Shown here: piece after piece, positions 49,016 through 56,979 of the stretch
Position numbering within the stretch: position 1 is the first letter of the stretch
Layout: each line of letters starts with the position of its first letter
DNA from: Streptomyces sp. NBC_01198
Lineage (GTDB): Bacteria > Actinomycetota > Actinomycetes > Streptomycetales > Streptomycetaceae
Length of the DNA: 64,000 nt
Direction of reading: 5' to 3'
Assembly: GCF_036010485.1 (NCBI RefSeq)
Contig: NZ_CP108568.1
Location: forward strand, 4,905,001-4,969,000
Program-made: the position numbers and the translations under genes
Notes under the pieces: model-generated
The model's database searches: none
Told to the model about the DNA's origin: nothing
The model's input: the letters and a program-made list of their open reading frames with translations, nothing else

Positions 49016-49057
49016 GGCCGCCCCGACGCCGTGATCACGGCGCCGGGGCGGCCTTTT
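49016..49057 (+). terminator. Rho-independent terminator after dmdR1
   Basis: GGCCGCCCCGACGCCGTG pairs with CACGGCGCCGGGGCGGCC (49016-49053) around ATGAT-like centre TGATCA, with one mismatch, followed by TTTT at 49054-49057. It lies 45 bases past the dmdR1 stop. The stem is long and very stable. Confidence 0.88.
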
Positions 49058-49240
49058 CCCTCCCTGGTCCCTCCCCATGGAGCCCCCACGGAGGAGCCGG
49101 GACCCCGAGCTTCCCGGTACCTCCCCGCGACCCGCTTCCCCTTCGCGCCGCGTCCCGCTGAAGATCTCCCCTCGGCCAGGGCCGTCAATCCTTGAGCGTT
49201 GTCACTCGAACGAGCGGTGTTGGGCGCGTGAGGCCTGTGT

Positions 49241-49256
49241 TCGAATAAAAGTTCGA
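49241..49256. promoter_or_regulatory. LexA/SOS-box-like palindrome upstream of alpha/beta hydrolase
   Basis: TCGAATAAAAGTTCGA has the 16-base form TCGAAC-n4-GTTCGA of actinobacterial SOS boxes with a single change (C to T at position 6). It lies immediately before GTG 49261 and about 75-90 bases ahead of the chosen hydrolase start. A TAGCGT element 2 bases after the box could be the -10. Confidence 0.55.
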
Positions 49257-49329
49257 TAGCGTGGATCGCGAAGACGCGAGGAGAGAACAAGCAGGACGGA
49301 CGACGAGCGGAAGGAAGGGGGTGCGGCAC

Positions 49330-50346
49330 ATGAAGCAGTACGTGGACCGGCACACGACCCGGCGCTTCGAGGTCACCGGAGCGGGCGGCATCCGCCTCGC
49401 GGCCTGGGACTATGCCGCGGCGGCCGCCATCGCGGGCGGCGCGGTGGAAGCGGGGGGAGACCCGCGGCCCGATCCGGGGGGCCACGCCCGGCCCGGCCCC
49501 GGGGCCGACGCCCGGCCGGCTCCCGGCGTCGATGCCCGGCCCGGCCCCGCGCACGACGCCCGCCCGGGGGTCCTGCTGCTGCACGGACTGCTCGGCCGCG
49601 CCTCGCACTGGGCGCCGACCGCGCGCCGGCTCGCGCCGCGCTATCGGGCGATCGCCCTGGACCAGCGGGGGCACGGCCGCAGCGAGCGGCCGGAGGGGCC
49701 GTATTCGACGGAGGCGTATCTCGCCGACGCCGTCGCCGCGGTCGAGCAGCTCGGCCTGGCCCCGGTCACCGTGATCGGCCACTCCATGGGCGCGCTCACC
49801 GCCTGGCAGCTCGCCGCCCACCGCCCCGACCTCGTGGCCGCGGTCGTCATCTGCGACATGCGGGCGGCCGCCCTGGGTGAAGCGGGCCAGCGCGAATGGG
49901 AGGACTGGACGCGGTCATGGCCGCTGCCCTTCGCCACGCTCGGGGACGTCCGCCGCTGGTTCGGCGAGCAGGACCCCTGGGCTGGCGCGCCGAATCCGGT
50001 GCGCGGCGACTTCTTCGCCGAAGTGATGGCCGAGGACGACGACGGGTGGCGCCCGCAGTACGCCCCGCGCCATCTCCTGCGCTCCCGCGACCCCTGGATA
50101 CGTGACGCGCACTGGGACGAGCTGGCCGGTGTCGGCTGCCCCGCGCTCGTGGTGCGCGGCCTCGACGGGGAGCTGGGGAGGGCCGAAGCGCAGGAGATGG
50201 TCCGGATGCTGCCCCGCGGCCACTACGCCGAGATCGCCGACGCCGGCCATCTCGTCCCGTGGGACCAGCCCGACGCGTGGTGCGACACCGTCGAGCAGTT
50301 CATGCGCGAGGCGGTGCGGGAGCCGGAGCGCGTGACGCCGGCGTGA
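49330..50346 (+). CDS. Alpha/beta hydrolase with Pro-rich insertion
   Basis: 338 residues from ATG 49330 (GTG 49321 and GTG 49261 are also in frame; AAGGAAGGGG favours the former two). The fold has PGVLLLHGLLG (oxyanion), LDQRGHGRSERP, nucleophile GHSMG (Ser at about 152), the acid in the LVVRGLDGELG region and His in IADAGHLVPW. Between strands 1-3 lies an unusual insert (about residues 44-80): DPRPDPGGHARPGPGADARP and near repeats, absent from usual members. Substrate unknown. The promoter carries a LexA-like box. Confidence 0.85.
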   Translation: MKQYVDRHTTRRFEVTGAGGIRLAAWDYAAAAAIAGGAVEAGGDPRPDPGGHARPGPGADARPAPGVDARPGPAHDARPGVLLLHGLLGRASHWAPTARRLAPRYRAIALDQRGHGRSERPEGPYSTEAYLADAVAAVEQLGLAPVTVIGHSMGALTAWQLAAHRPDLVAAVVICDMRAAALGEAGQREWEDWTRSWPLPFATLGDVRRWFGEQDPWAGAPNPVRGDFFAEVMAEDDDGWRPQYAPRHLLRSRDPWIRDAHWDELAGVGCPALVVRGLDGELGRAEAQEMVRMLPRGHYAEIADAGHLVPWDQPDAWCDTVEQFMREAVREPERVTPA

Positions 50347-50580
50347 CGGGGATGCGGAATCGGCGTGAGAATGCTGTGAGAACTCGGTGACACATCGCGG
50401 CCCGGGCGGGGGATGCGGCAGCGGTGTGCGGAGGAGTGGCCGGGAGCGTCGGGGGCCTGGGGACTGCGTGGGCGTCACTCGCGGGTGCCCCGCAGGTCGG
50501 CACGGCCGGCGCACACACGCTGTCGTGGCCTGCTGGTAGCTTGCCGTCGCCGGATTCGTATCGCGTCATGGGGGAGCACA

Positions 50581-51075
50581 GTGCGTCTTACGTTCACGAA
50601 GGCGGCAATCGCCGCGGTGGCGGTCGCCGCCGTGCTGGCGCTGAGCAGTTGTAGCGGCGGCGACGACGAGGGGAAGCAGCAGCCGACGACGAGTACGACC
50701 GCGACCGGCCGGCCGGTGTCGCCGTCTCCGTCGACCCAGCCGACAGCCAAGGCCACCGCCACGGCGCCGGTGGAGTCGGCCTCGACCGGGGACGCCGCGA
50801 CGCAGACCGTCGAAGGCGTCTGGCTGGCGACCGAGGGCACGACGAAGGTGCAACTCGTCCTCGGCAAGGGCAAGGCGGCCCTGACGAGCACGCACCTGTG
50901 CGGCGGCGGATACTCCGACCACGACGGTATCGGTCTGACGCTGACCTGCATGGACGGCGACACCGAACGCACCAGCGGCCACGGCGTGCTGGCGTCCGAC
51001 GGGAAGACGCTGACGGTGGAGTGGGTCGGCGGGACGACCGATGTCTTCTCTCGCACCGGGCTGCCCAGCAGCTGA
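50581..51075 (+). CDS. Secreted lipoprotein, function unknown
   Basis: 164 residues. Signal peptide with LALSSC lipobox (Cys at about 26), a Thr/Ser/Pro linker (30-70), then a small beta-rich domain (75-164) with VEGVWLATEGTTKVQLVLGKGKAALTS, CGGGYSDHDGIGLTLTC and TLTVEWVGGTTDVFSRTG. It contains two Cys that may form a disulfide. GTG 50581 has GGGAG 5-6 nt upstream. No recognised family. It is anchored at the outer membrane face. The 235-base gap before it holds only weak signals. Confidence 0.78.
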   Translation: MRLTFTKAAIAAVAVAAVLALSSCSGGDDEGKQQPTTSTTATGRPVSPSPSTQPTAKATATAPVESASTGDAATQTVEGVWLATEGTTKVQLVLGKGKAALTSTHLCGGGYSDHDGIGLTLTCMDGDTERTSGHGVLASDGKTLTVEWVGGTTDVFSRTGLPSS

Positions 51076-51269
51076 CCGCCCCTCGGGCGCCGTATCCCGC
51101 GAGTGACCCCCGCTCCCCGGCAACTGCGCGCAGAAACCGACGGCTTCACGAAGAAGCAGCACGGCCCCCCGCCGTGGTGCGGTTCGGCGTCACGCACGTC
51201 CGGCTGGTGCAAAGCCGGAGACCGTCGCTGGACGGCCGCCTGAGCCGGGTCCGCGCTCAAACCCCGCCG

Positions 51270-51857
51270 TCACATCCGCGCGCGCAGCGCGGACTTCTTG
51301 GCCCGGTTGCCGCAGACATCCATCGAGCACCACCGCCGCGTCCCGGGGCGGGAGCTGTCCAGGAAGAGGGCGCCGCAGTCGGGCGAGGCGCAGGTGTGCA
51401 GGCGGGGGAGGAGCCCGGGCGAGGCGGACAGTTCGAGGGCGTCACGGGCGACGAGCGCGAGCACCGCTCGCACCGGCTCGTCCGCCCGGCGCCGGAATTC
51501 ACCACCGGCGGTGAGATACGGCACGGGCACCGCGTCGGCGGCCGCCCGGTTGAGCCGGGTCCTGGCGGTACCGGCCACCGCAGCCGGGCCGCCGGCCGCG
51601 GCCACCGCGGTGATCAGCGCGTACGCGGCCTCACGCAGCGCCCGCGCGGCGACCACGTCGGCCGGTGTGGGCGGCGCTGCCGAGCGCGGCCCGTCGACCG
51701 GCGGTCCGCACTGCCGCACCCACGCCACGAGCGCGGCCGGATCGGCCAACTCCTCGGTGACGCCGGGAGTTCCGCGGTAGCGCAGGGTCCGCAGGAAATC
51801 CAGGCAGAGCCGTCCCGAGCCCTGCCGGAAACGCGACGGAGCAGTGGTCTCCCTCAT
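51270..51857 (-). CDS. CGNR zinc-finger regulator (ABATE domain)
   Basis: 195 residues. An N-terminal ligand-binding-like ABATE domain (RFRQGSGRLCLDFLRTLRYRG) and a C-terminal zinc-knuckle: CASPDCGALFLDSSRPGTRRWCSMDVCGNRAKKSAL, where CGNR gives the family name and the four Cys hold zinc. Such proteins are often encoded divergently from efflux genes and act as regulators. ATG 51857 has no SD; TAGGCT ends 7 nt ahead (leaderless candidate). The gap to the MFS gene carries a double operator. Confidence 0.88.
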   Translation of the reverse strand: MRETTAPSRFRQGSGRLCLDFLRTLRYRGTPGVTEELADPAALVAWVRQCGPPVDGPRSAAPPTPADVVAARALREAAYALITAVAAAGGPAAVAGTARTRLNRAAADAVPVPYLTAGGEFRRRADEPVRAVLALVARDALELSASPGLLPRLHTCASPDCGALFLDSSRPGTRRWCSMDVCGNRAKKSALRARM

Positions 51858-51878
51858 AGCGGCCAGCCTACTGTCGGA

Positions 51879-51919
51879 ACCGGTTTGACTGGTACGGTCA
51901 CAGCACCGGTTTAACAGGT
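51879..51919. promoter_or_regulatory. Two 15-bp operator copies, ACCGGTTTRACWGGT
   Basis: ACCGGTTTGACTGGT (51879-51893) and ACCGGTTTAACAGGT (51905-51919) are near-identical copies 26 bases apart (start to start), each an imperfect dyad (ACCRGT...ACYGGT). They lie between the divergent CGNR and MFS genes. Spacing of about 2.5 helical turns does not favour same-face binding, but a dimer pair on each half is possible. Confidence 0.7.
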
Positions 51920-51953
51920 TCCCGTCCGCGCCCGACCGCGCAGTGAGGTGTCG

Positions 51954-53222
51954 ATGTCCCAGCCCAACGGCCCTGCCGACCTTGCCGATTCCGCCCCAGG
52001 AACGGCCGGTGCGGTCGTACCGCCGGACCTGGGACCGCGGCCGGAGCCGGCGCCTGGGCGGCCGGAGCAGGCCGGGCCGCCGCGGCGGCTGGTGATCCTG
52101 CTCGCCGTCTCCTGCGGCCTGACCGTCGCGAACCTCTACTACGCCCAGCCGCTGCTCAGCGAGCTGCGGCAGTCCTTCCACATCGGCTCGGTCGTCGCGG
52201 GCAGCCTGGTGACGGCCACCCAACTCGGTTACGCCCTCGGTCTGCTGCTGCTCGTGCCGCTCGGGGACGTCATCGAGAAGCGGCGGCTCGCCACGGTGCT
52301 GCTCACCCTCACTGTCGGCGCCCTCGTGCTGGCCGGGGCGGCACCGGACTTCGCCGTGCTGCTGGCCGCCTCGCTGGTCGTCGGCTGCACGCTCACCGTC
52401 GCGCAGATACTCGTGCCCTTCGCCGCCGACCTCGCACCGGACTCGAGCCGGGGGCGGGTCGTCGGGCAGGTGATGAGCGGGCTGCTCACCGGCATCCTGC
52501 TGTCCCGCACCGTCGGCAGCGTGGTCGCAGGCGCGACGAGCTGGCGGGTGGTCTACCTCGGCTCCGCCGCGCTGATGACGGTCCTCACCCTGGTGCTCCG
52601 CTCGGCCCTGCCGCCGCGGCAGCCGGCCGCCGCCCTGCCGTACGGGGCGCTGCTGCGGTCCACCGTCCGGCTGCTCAGGGTCCATCCGGCGCTGCGCCAA
52701 AGGGCGCTCTACCAGGCGGCGATGTTCGGGGCCTTCAGCGTCTTCTGGACGACCATCTCCTTCGTGCTCACCGCGGCGCCCTTCCACTACCGACAGTGGC
52801 AGGTGGGGCTGTTCGCCCTCGCAGGCGCGGGCGGCGCGCTGATCGCTCCGCTGGCCGGGCGGTGGGCGGACCGCGGCCTGGTCCGGCCGATGACGGCGGC
52901 CGCCTTCGTCGCCGCCGCGGTGGCCTTCGGCGTGGCCGGAGTGGGACGGCACAGCGTGCTGGCGCTCGGCGCGGCCGCCGTGCTGCTGGACATGGCCGTC
53001 CAGACCACGCTGATCCTCGGGCAGCACGTGGTCTACCAGCTCGACGGGGGGGCCAGGGCGCGGCTCAACAGCGCTTTCATGGCCACCTTCTTCGTCGGCG
53101 GCGCGGTGGGGTCCCAGGCGGGGTCCGCCGCCTACCGCCTCGGCGGTTGGCCCGCCGTGACCGTGCTGGGCGCGGCCCTTCCGCTGCTGGCCCTGCTGTG
53201 GGCCTTCCCCCGCCGCGACTGA
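51954..53222 (+). CDS. MFS transporter, LYYAQPLL type
   Basis: 422 residues, 12 predicted membrane helices. Family block VSCGLTVANLYYAQPLL at helix 1, then LVPLGDVIEKRRLATVLL (motif A), GCTLTVAQILVPFAADLAP and FAGHFSVFW-like helix 7 (here GAFSVFWTTISFVL). The 40-residue Pro-rich N-terminal tail is disordered. It probably exports a drug or sugar-like metabolite; substrate unknown. ATG 51954 has GAGG 5 nt upstream. It is divergent from the CGNR gene, its likely regulator. Confidence 0.84.
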   Translation: MSQPNGPADLADSAPGTAGAVVPPDLGPRPEPAPGRPEQAGPPRRLVILLAVSCGLTVANLYYAQPLLSELRQSFHIGSVVAGSLVTATQLGYALGLLLLVPLGDVIEKRRLATVLLTLTVGALVLAGAAPDFAVLLAASLVVGCTLTVAQILVPFAADLAPDSSRGRVVGQVMSGLLTGILLSRTVGSVVAGATSWRVVYLGSAALMTVLTLVLRSALPPRQPAAALPYGALLRSTVRLLRVHPALRQRALYQAAMFGAFSVFWTTISFVLTAAPFHYRQWQVGLFALAGAGGALIAPLAGRWADRGLVRPMTAAAFVAAAVAFGVAGVGRHSVLALGAAAVLLDMAVQTTLILGQHVVYQLDGGARARLNSAFMATFFVGGAVGSQAGSAAYRLGGWPAVTVLGAALPLLALLWAFPRRD

Positions 53223-53337
53223 AAGGTCCCCGGGCCCTCCCCGGCCGCGGCTGAGAGGCCCCCGCCGCGGTGGCGCGGGGCCACACCGCCGTCCGGCGTA
53301 GCCGCATCCCGCGGATCCGGCCCCGCCCCTGCCGGGG

Positions 53338-54963
53338 TCAACCCCGCACGGTGGCCAGGATTTCGGGCAGCCGGTCCAGCAGGCGCGGTGCGGCCAGCCG
53401 GAGGGACGCCGCGGCGATGGCGGCGCCGTATATCGCGCCGACGGGGAGGACGAGCCACAACAGCCCGTGGTGGCCGGTGAGATGGAGGGCGACGACCGGG
53501 GCGAGCACCGGGAGGCACAGCGCCACCCCGGTGAGCGTGCCGCCGAAGACGTTGAGCAGCACCAGTCCGCTCTGGCCGGGTGCGGCGTTGGCGAAGGGAT
53601 TGTCGCGCGGCACCGCGTACGGATACCGCACGCTGGCGAAGCCTCCGGTGGCGAGCAGCGCGCCGACGAAGGCGAAGGACAAGCCCAGCGTCTCGGCGAG
53701 CGCGTCGAGCCGGCCGAGGAGGACGGCCGCGCCGGTGGTGACCACCGTGACGTACGGGACGGCTATCACGGCGATCGCCAGGGCGCGGCCGCGCAGTTCG
53801 AGCTCGGCGTCGCGCCGGTCGGCGATCGTGGCCATGACGGTCCAGAAGGCGGCGCCGTCCATGCCGAACTGGTTGTACATCTGCACGCCGAGCAGCCCGG
53901 CGGCCCACAGGCACTGGTAGACGGTGCCGTGCTGGACGACCGCGACCAGCGGCAGCAGCAGGCCGACCGCGAGCCCGGTCGCGAGCGCGGCCTTGGCCCG
54001 CGGGTCGCGCCCCATGTAGCGGAACTGCCGCTCCATCACCGTGCCGGTGCGGCCGCCGGGCAGCCGCAGGCCCAGGCGCGGCCGGGGCCGTCCGGCGGCC
54101 GGACCGCGCGCCTTCGACTCCTCGGGCGCCGCCACGATCGTGGACGCGTCGGGCGAGACCATCAGCCGGAACAGGCTGCGGTGCCACCAGCTCACCACCA
54201 GGGCGAGCGCGGCGACGGTCAGCAACAGCTGCACGGCCGCCAGGCCGTACGCGCCCCTGCCGGTGGAGCGGACCGCGTCGACGGCGGTGGCCGGGGGGAT
54301 CCAACGGAGCACCGACGCCGCGGAGGTGGCCCGGTGCAGCCCTTCGGTACCGGTCAGCGAGTTGAGCGCGAGATTGACCAGTTGGGCGCCGACGGCGATG
54401 AAGATACCGCTGAAAACTGCCAGGTCGCGGCCTCTGCGGCTGGTCAGCAGCCGGGTGTTGGCCGCGGCGACGGCCCGGGACAGTGCGACGCACAGCGCCA
54501 GCAGCAGGGCGACGGCGAGGACCGCGACGACGACCGCCGCCGGGCCGTGCGTGACGGCGGTCACCGCGCCGGCCCCGAGCAGCACCGTGAAGACCGGGCC
54601 GACGCCGATCAGCGACGAGGTGAGCAGTGCGGTCAGCAGCGGGCGCGGGCGCAGCGGCAGCATGGCAAGGCGGGTCGGGTCGAGCGTGTCGTCGCCGCCG
54701 AAGAAGAACAGCGGCACCACCGCCCAGCCGAGGCTCAGCACCACCGCCACGGTGACGGAGACCGCGGGCGCGTAGTGGTTGTTGCGCAGCGCGACCAGGC
54801 CCGCGCCGTTCGCCAGCGCGTAGAGCATGGCCAGGGTGACGCCGACGCACCAGCCGACGGCGCGGCCGCGGGACTGGCGCAGCCCGTTGCGCATCAGCGA
54901 CAGCTTGAGCCGGATGAAGACGCCGGTCAGCGACGGGGCCGCCGGTGGGGCGGCGGCGGTCAT
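53338..54963 (-). CDS. ABC exporter permease subunit
   Basis: 541 residues with about 12 hydrophobic segments. The start (PSLTGVFIRLKLSLMRNGLRQSRGRAVGWCVGVTLAMLYALANG) and YAPAVSVTVAVVLSLGWAVVPLFFFGGDDTLDP match large ABC-2-like permeases. A soluble loop around residues 285-320 is basic and Pro-rich, followed by MERQFRYMGRDPRAKAAL, a likely ATPase-contact helix. Its start ATG overlaps the ATPase stop as ATGA. No accessory gene follows. It probably exports lipids, peptides or drugs. Confidence 0.82.
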   Translation of the reverse strand: MTAAAPPAAPSLTGVFIRLKLSLMRNGLRQSRGRAVGWCVGVTLAMLYALANGAGLVALRNNHYAPAVSVTVAVVLSLGWAVVPLFFFGGDDTLDPTRLAMLPLRPRPLLTALLTSSLIGVGPVFTVLLGAGAVTAVTHGPAAVVVAVLAVALLLALCVALSRAVAAANTRLLTSRRGRDLAVFSGIFIAVGAQLVNLALNSLTGTEGLHRATSAASVLRWIPPATAVDAVRSTGRGAYGLAAVQLLLTVAALALVVSWWHRSLFRLMVSPDASTIVAAPEESKARGPAAGRPRPRLGLRLPGGRTGTVMERQFRYMGRDPRAKAALATGLAVGLLLPLVAVVQHGTVYQCLWAAGLLGVQMYNQFGMDGAAFWTVMATIADRRDAELELRGRALAIAVIAVPYVTVVTTGAAVLLGRLDALAETLGLSFAFVGALLATGGFASVRYPYAVPRDNPFANAAPGQSGLVLLNVFGGTLTGVALCLPVLAPVVALHLTGHHGLLWLVLPVGAIYGAAIAAASLRLAAPRLLDRLPEILATVRG

Positions 54964-55841
54964 CGGGGACCGCCGCTCAGCCAGTCCAGGTCCGCACCGG
55001 TGCGCCGGTCGGCGCCCACCAGGGACAGGAAGGCGTCCTGCAGGGAGGGCGCGTCGCCGCGCACCTCGGCGAGCGGGCCGCGCGCCACGATCCGGCCGGC
55101 GGCCATCACCGCGACCCAGTCGCACAGGCTCTCCACCAGCTCCATCACATGCGAGGAGAAGACCACCGTGCCGCCACCGCCGGTGTAACGCTCCAGCACA
55201 CCGCGGATGACCTGGGCGGACACCGGGTCGACACCCTCGAACGGCTCGTCGAGGAAGAGCACTTCGGGATTGTGCAGCAGCGCGGCGGCCAGGCCGATCT
55301 TCTTGCGCATACCGGTCGAGTAGTCCACCACCAGCTTGTGCTGGGCGGCCGTCAGGTCGAGCACGTCGAGCAGTTGGGCGGCGCGCTTGTCGACCTCCGC
55401 GCCGGGCAGGCCGCGCAGCCGGCCGGTGTAGCCGAGCAGTTCGCGCCCGGTCAGCCGTTCGAACAGCCGCAGGCCCTCGGGGAGCACCCCGATCCTGGAC
55501 TTCACCGAGACCGGGTCGGACCACACGTCGCGGCCGTTGATCTGCACCAGACCGTCGTCGGGCCGCAGCAGACCGGTGACCATGGACAGCGTCGTGGTCT
55601 TGCCCGCGCCGTTGGGCCCGACCAGGCCGATGAAGCGGCCGGCGGGCAGTTCCAGGTCGATGCCCGCCACGGCCGTCTGCCCGCCGAAGCGCTTCCACAG
55701 CCCGCGCACCCGCACCGCGGGGACCGGGCCCTCCTGCTCAGCGCCCCCTTGCGCCTGCCCGGTGCCACCAGCCGCCCCGTAGGACGGCAGGGGCGCCCCC
55801 CGGTCCGCCCGTGCCGGTGTCATTTCCGGCTCCTCCGCCAT
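54960..55841 (-). CDS. ABC transporter ATP-binding protein
   Basis: 293 residues. Walker A GPNGAGKTTT at about 75-84, Q-loop ILPEGLRLF-like (here GVLPEGLRLF), signature YSTGMRKKIGLAAAL, Walker B VLFLDEPFEGVDP, switch His in SSHVMELVE. The Phe-Glu-Gly after DEP is typical of bacterial ABC-2 exporters. A 40-residue disordered N terminus precedes the domain. ATG 55841 follows GGAGGGG. It is translationally coupled to the permease at 53338. Confidence 0.92.
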   Translation of the reverse strand: MAEEPEMTPARADRGAPLPSYGAAGGTGQAQGGAEQEGPVPAVRVRGLWKRFGGQTAVAGIDLELPAGRFIGLVGPNGAGKTTTLSMVTGLLRPDDGLVQINGRDVWSDPVSVKSRIGVLPEGLRLFERLTGRELLGYTGRLRGLPGAEVDKRAAQLLDVLDLTAAQHKLVVDYSTGMRKKIGLAAALLHNPEVLFLDEPFEGVDPVSAQVIRGVLERYTGGGGTVVFSSHVMELVESLCDWVAVMAAGRIVARGPLAEVRGDAPSLQDAFLSLVGADRRTGADLDWLSGGPR

Positions 55842-55962
55842 GTCGACGCACCCCTCCCCGTGTCCGTGCCCGCGTTCGTCTCCCGCGTCCTGCCACCCTA
55901 AGGGTGACCACTGACAGTGACGGAAGTGCGGCGGACGGTGCGGTCGGTGGCCGGGAGCGTGC

Positions 55963-56646
55963 TCAGCGGGTGCGGGCCTCGGCCGCCTCCCGGGCGCACG
56001 CGTACGCCAGCGGACCGAGCAGTTCCTCCGCCTCCGGCAGCCATCGGTTGACCGGGGTCGGCCGGCGGGCCCACTGGGCGGAGCCGCCCGGCGCGGTCCT
56101 GGTCGGTGGCGCGACGACCCAGCCGCCCTCGCCGAGCACCGCCAGATCCAGCGACTGCGGCGGCCAGCCCATCCTGCGCAGCAGGTCCGGGATCTTCGCG
56201 CCCGCGCCGGGCAGGACCAGGAAGAGCAGGCGGCGGCCGGGAGTGGCGAGCACCGGGCCGAGCGGCAGGTTCATCCGCTCCATCCGGGCCAGCGCCAGAC
56301 AGCCCGCGTCCTCGGAGACGTCGACGGCGTCGAAGGCGCGCCCGGTCGGCAGCAGGATCGACGACTCCGGCTGCCTCTGCCACATCCGGCGGACCGCGGG
56401 GGCGCTCCCGCTGGCGCGGCCCGTCCAGTCGGGGCGCACGGGGTGTGCGCCGGGCGCGGCGCAGCGGGCGGATCCGCAGGAGCAGCGGGGCGCACCGGGT
56501 GCAGCGGTCTCCAGCCAGCACCCCGGCAGCACGTCCCAGTGCCGTTCCTCCGCGTAGCGGACCGCCGCGTCGAGGAGTTGACCCGTGAACTGGCGCGGGA
56601 CTCCGATGCTGTCTTCCACGGGCTGCACAACTGCACGGGTGATCAC
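55963..56646 (-). CDS. Prim-Pol-like protein (bifunctional DNA primase/polymerase N-terminal domain)
   Basis: 227 residues. AEERHWDVLPGCWLE, then the Cys/His knuckle CSCGSARCAAPGAHP, PTGRAFDAVDVSEDAG, MERMNLPLGPVLATPGRR and a C-terminal APPTRTAPGGSAQWARRPTP strand match the streptomycete chromosomal Prim-Pol family. The catalytic acids of a full Prim-Pol may be partly altered, since FDAVDV gives the Asp-x-Asp. No helicase domain is attached. GTG 56646 is the longest start; VEDS at about 56619 is a possible shorter one. Role unknown. Confidence 0.8.
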   Translation of the reverse strand: MITRAVVQPVEDSIGVPRQFTGQLLDAAVRYAEERHWDVLPGCWLETAAPGAPRCSCGSARCAAPGAHPVRPDWTGRASGSAPAVRRMWQRQPESSILLPTGRAFDAVDVSEDAGCLALARMERMNLPLGPVLATPGRRLLFLVLPGAGAKIPDLLRRMGWPPQSLDLAVLGEGGWVVAPPTRTAPGGSAQWARRPTPVNRWLPEAEELLGPLAYACAREAAEARTR

Positions 56647-56979
56647 TGGTTACGGGGTGATGTCGCGGGTCATGGCGGGCGCACGGATGCACTGCCGGGG
56701 GCGCGTACGGGCAGCCGGCGTCCGGTGGGGGTAGGCAGTGGGGGGCGGCCCGCCGGGCGGCTCCGGTCTCACACCGGCAAAGCGGGCATTTTCTGACCGA
56801 AGGGTGGGAAGTATCCGCACAGGGAGCCGCGCAGCCGGACAGCCGTACGGCCCTGACGCCCAGTGGCGTAGGGCCGCCGGACACACCGAAGTTGAGCCGC
56901 GGACCGCGGGCCTGCCAGGACCCGGGGCCGTACAGACGTCAGTCACCAGGACGGGGTTGACGAGGACGAGGGGGACACC
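56647..56979. other. Leader/promoter gap with strong hairpin
   Basis: 333 bases without a gene between divergent Prim-Pol and TPR regulator genes. GGCCCTGACGCC (56849-56860) pairs with GGCGTAGGGCC (56865-56875) around CAGT, flanked by CCGGACAGCC/GCCGCCGGAC, so the stem can extend to about 20 bp. It may be part of the regulator's 5' leader. The rest is low in recognisable sites. Confidence 0.5.
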
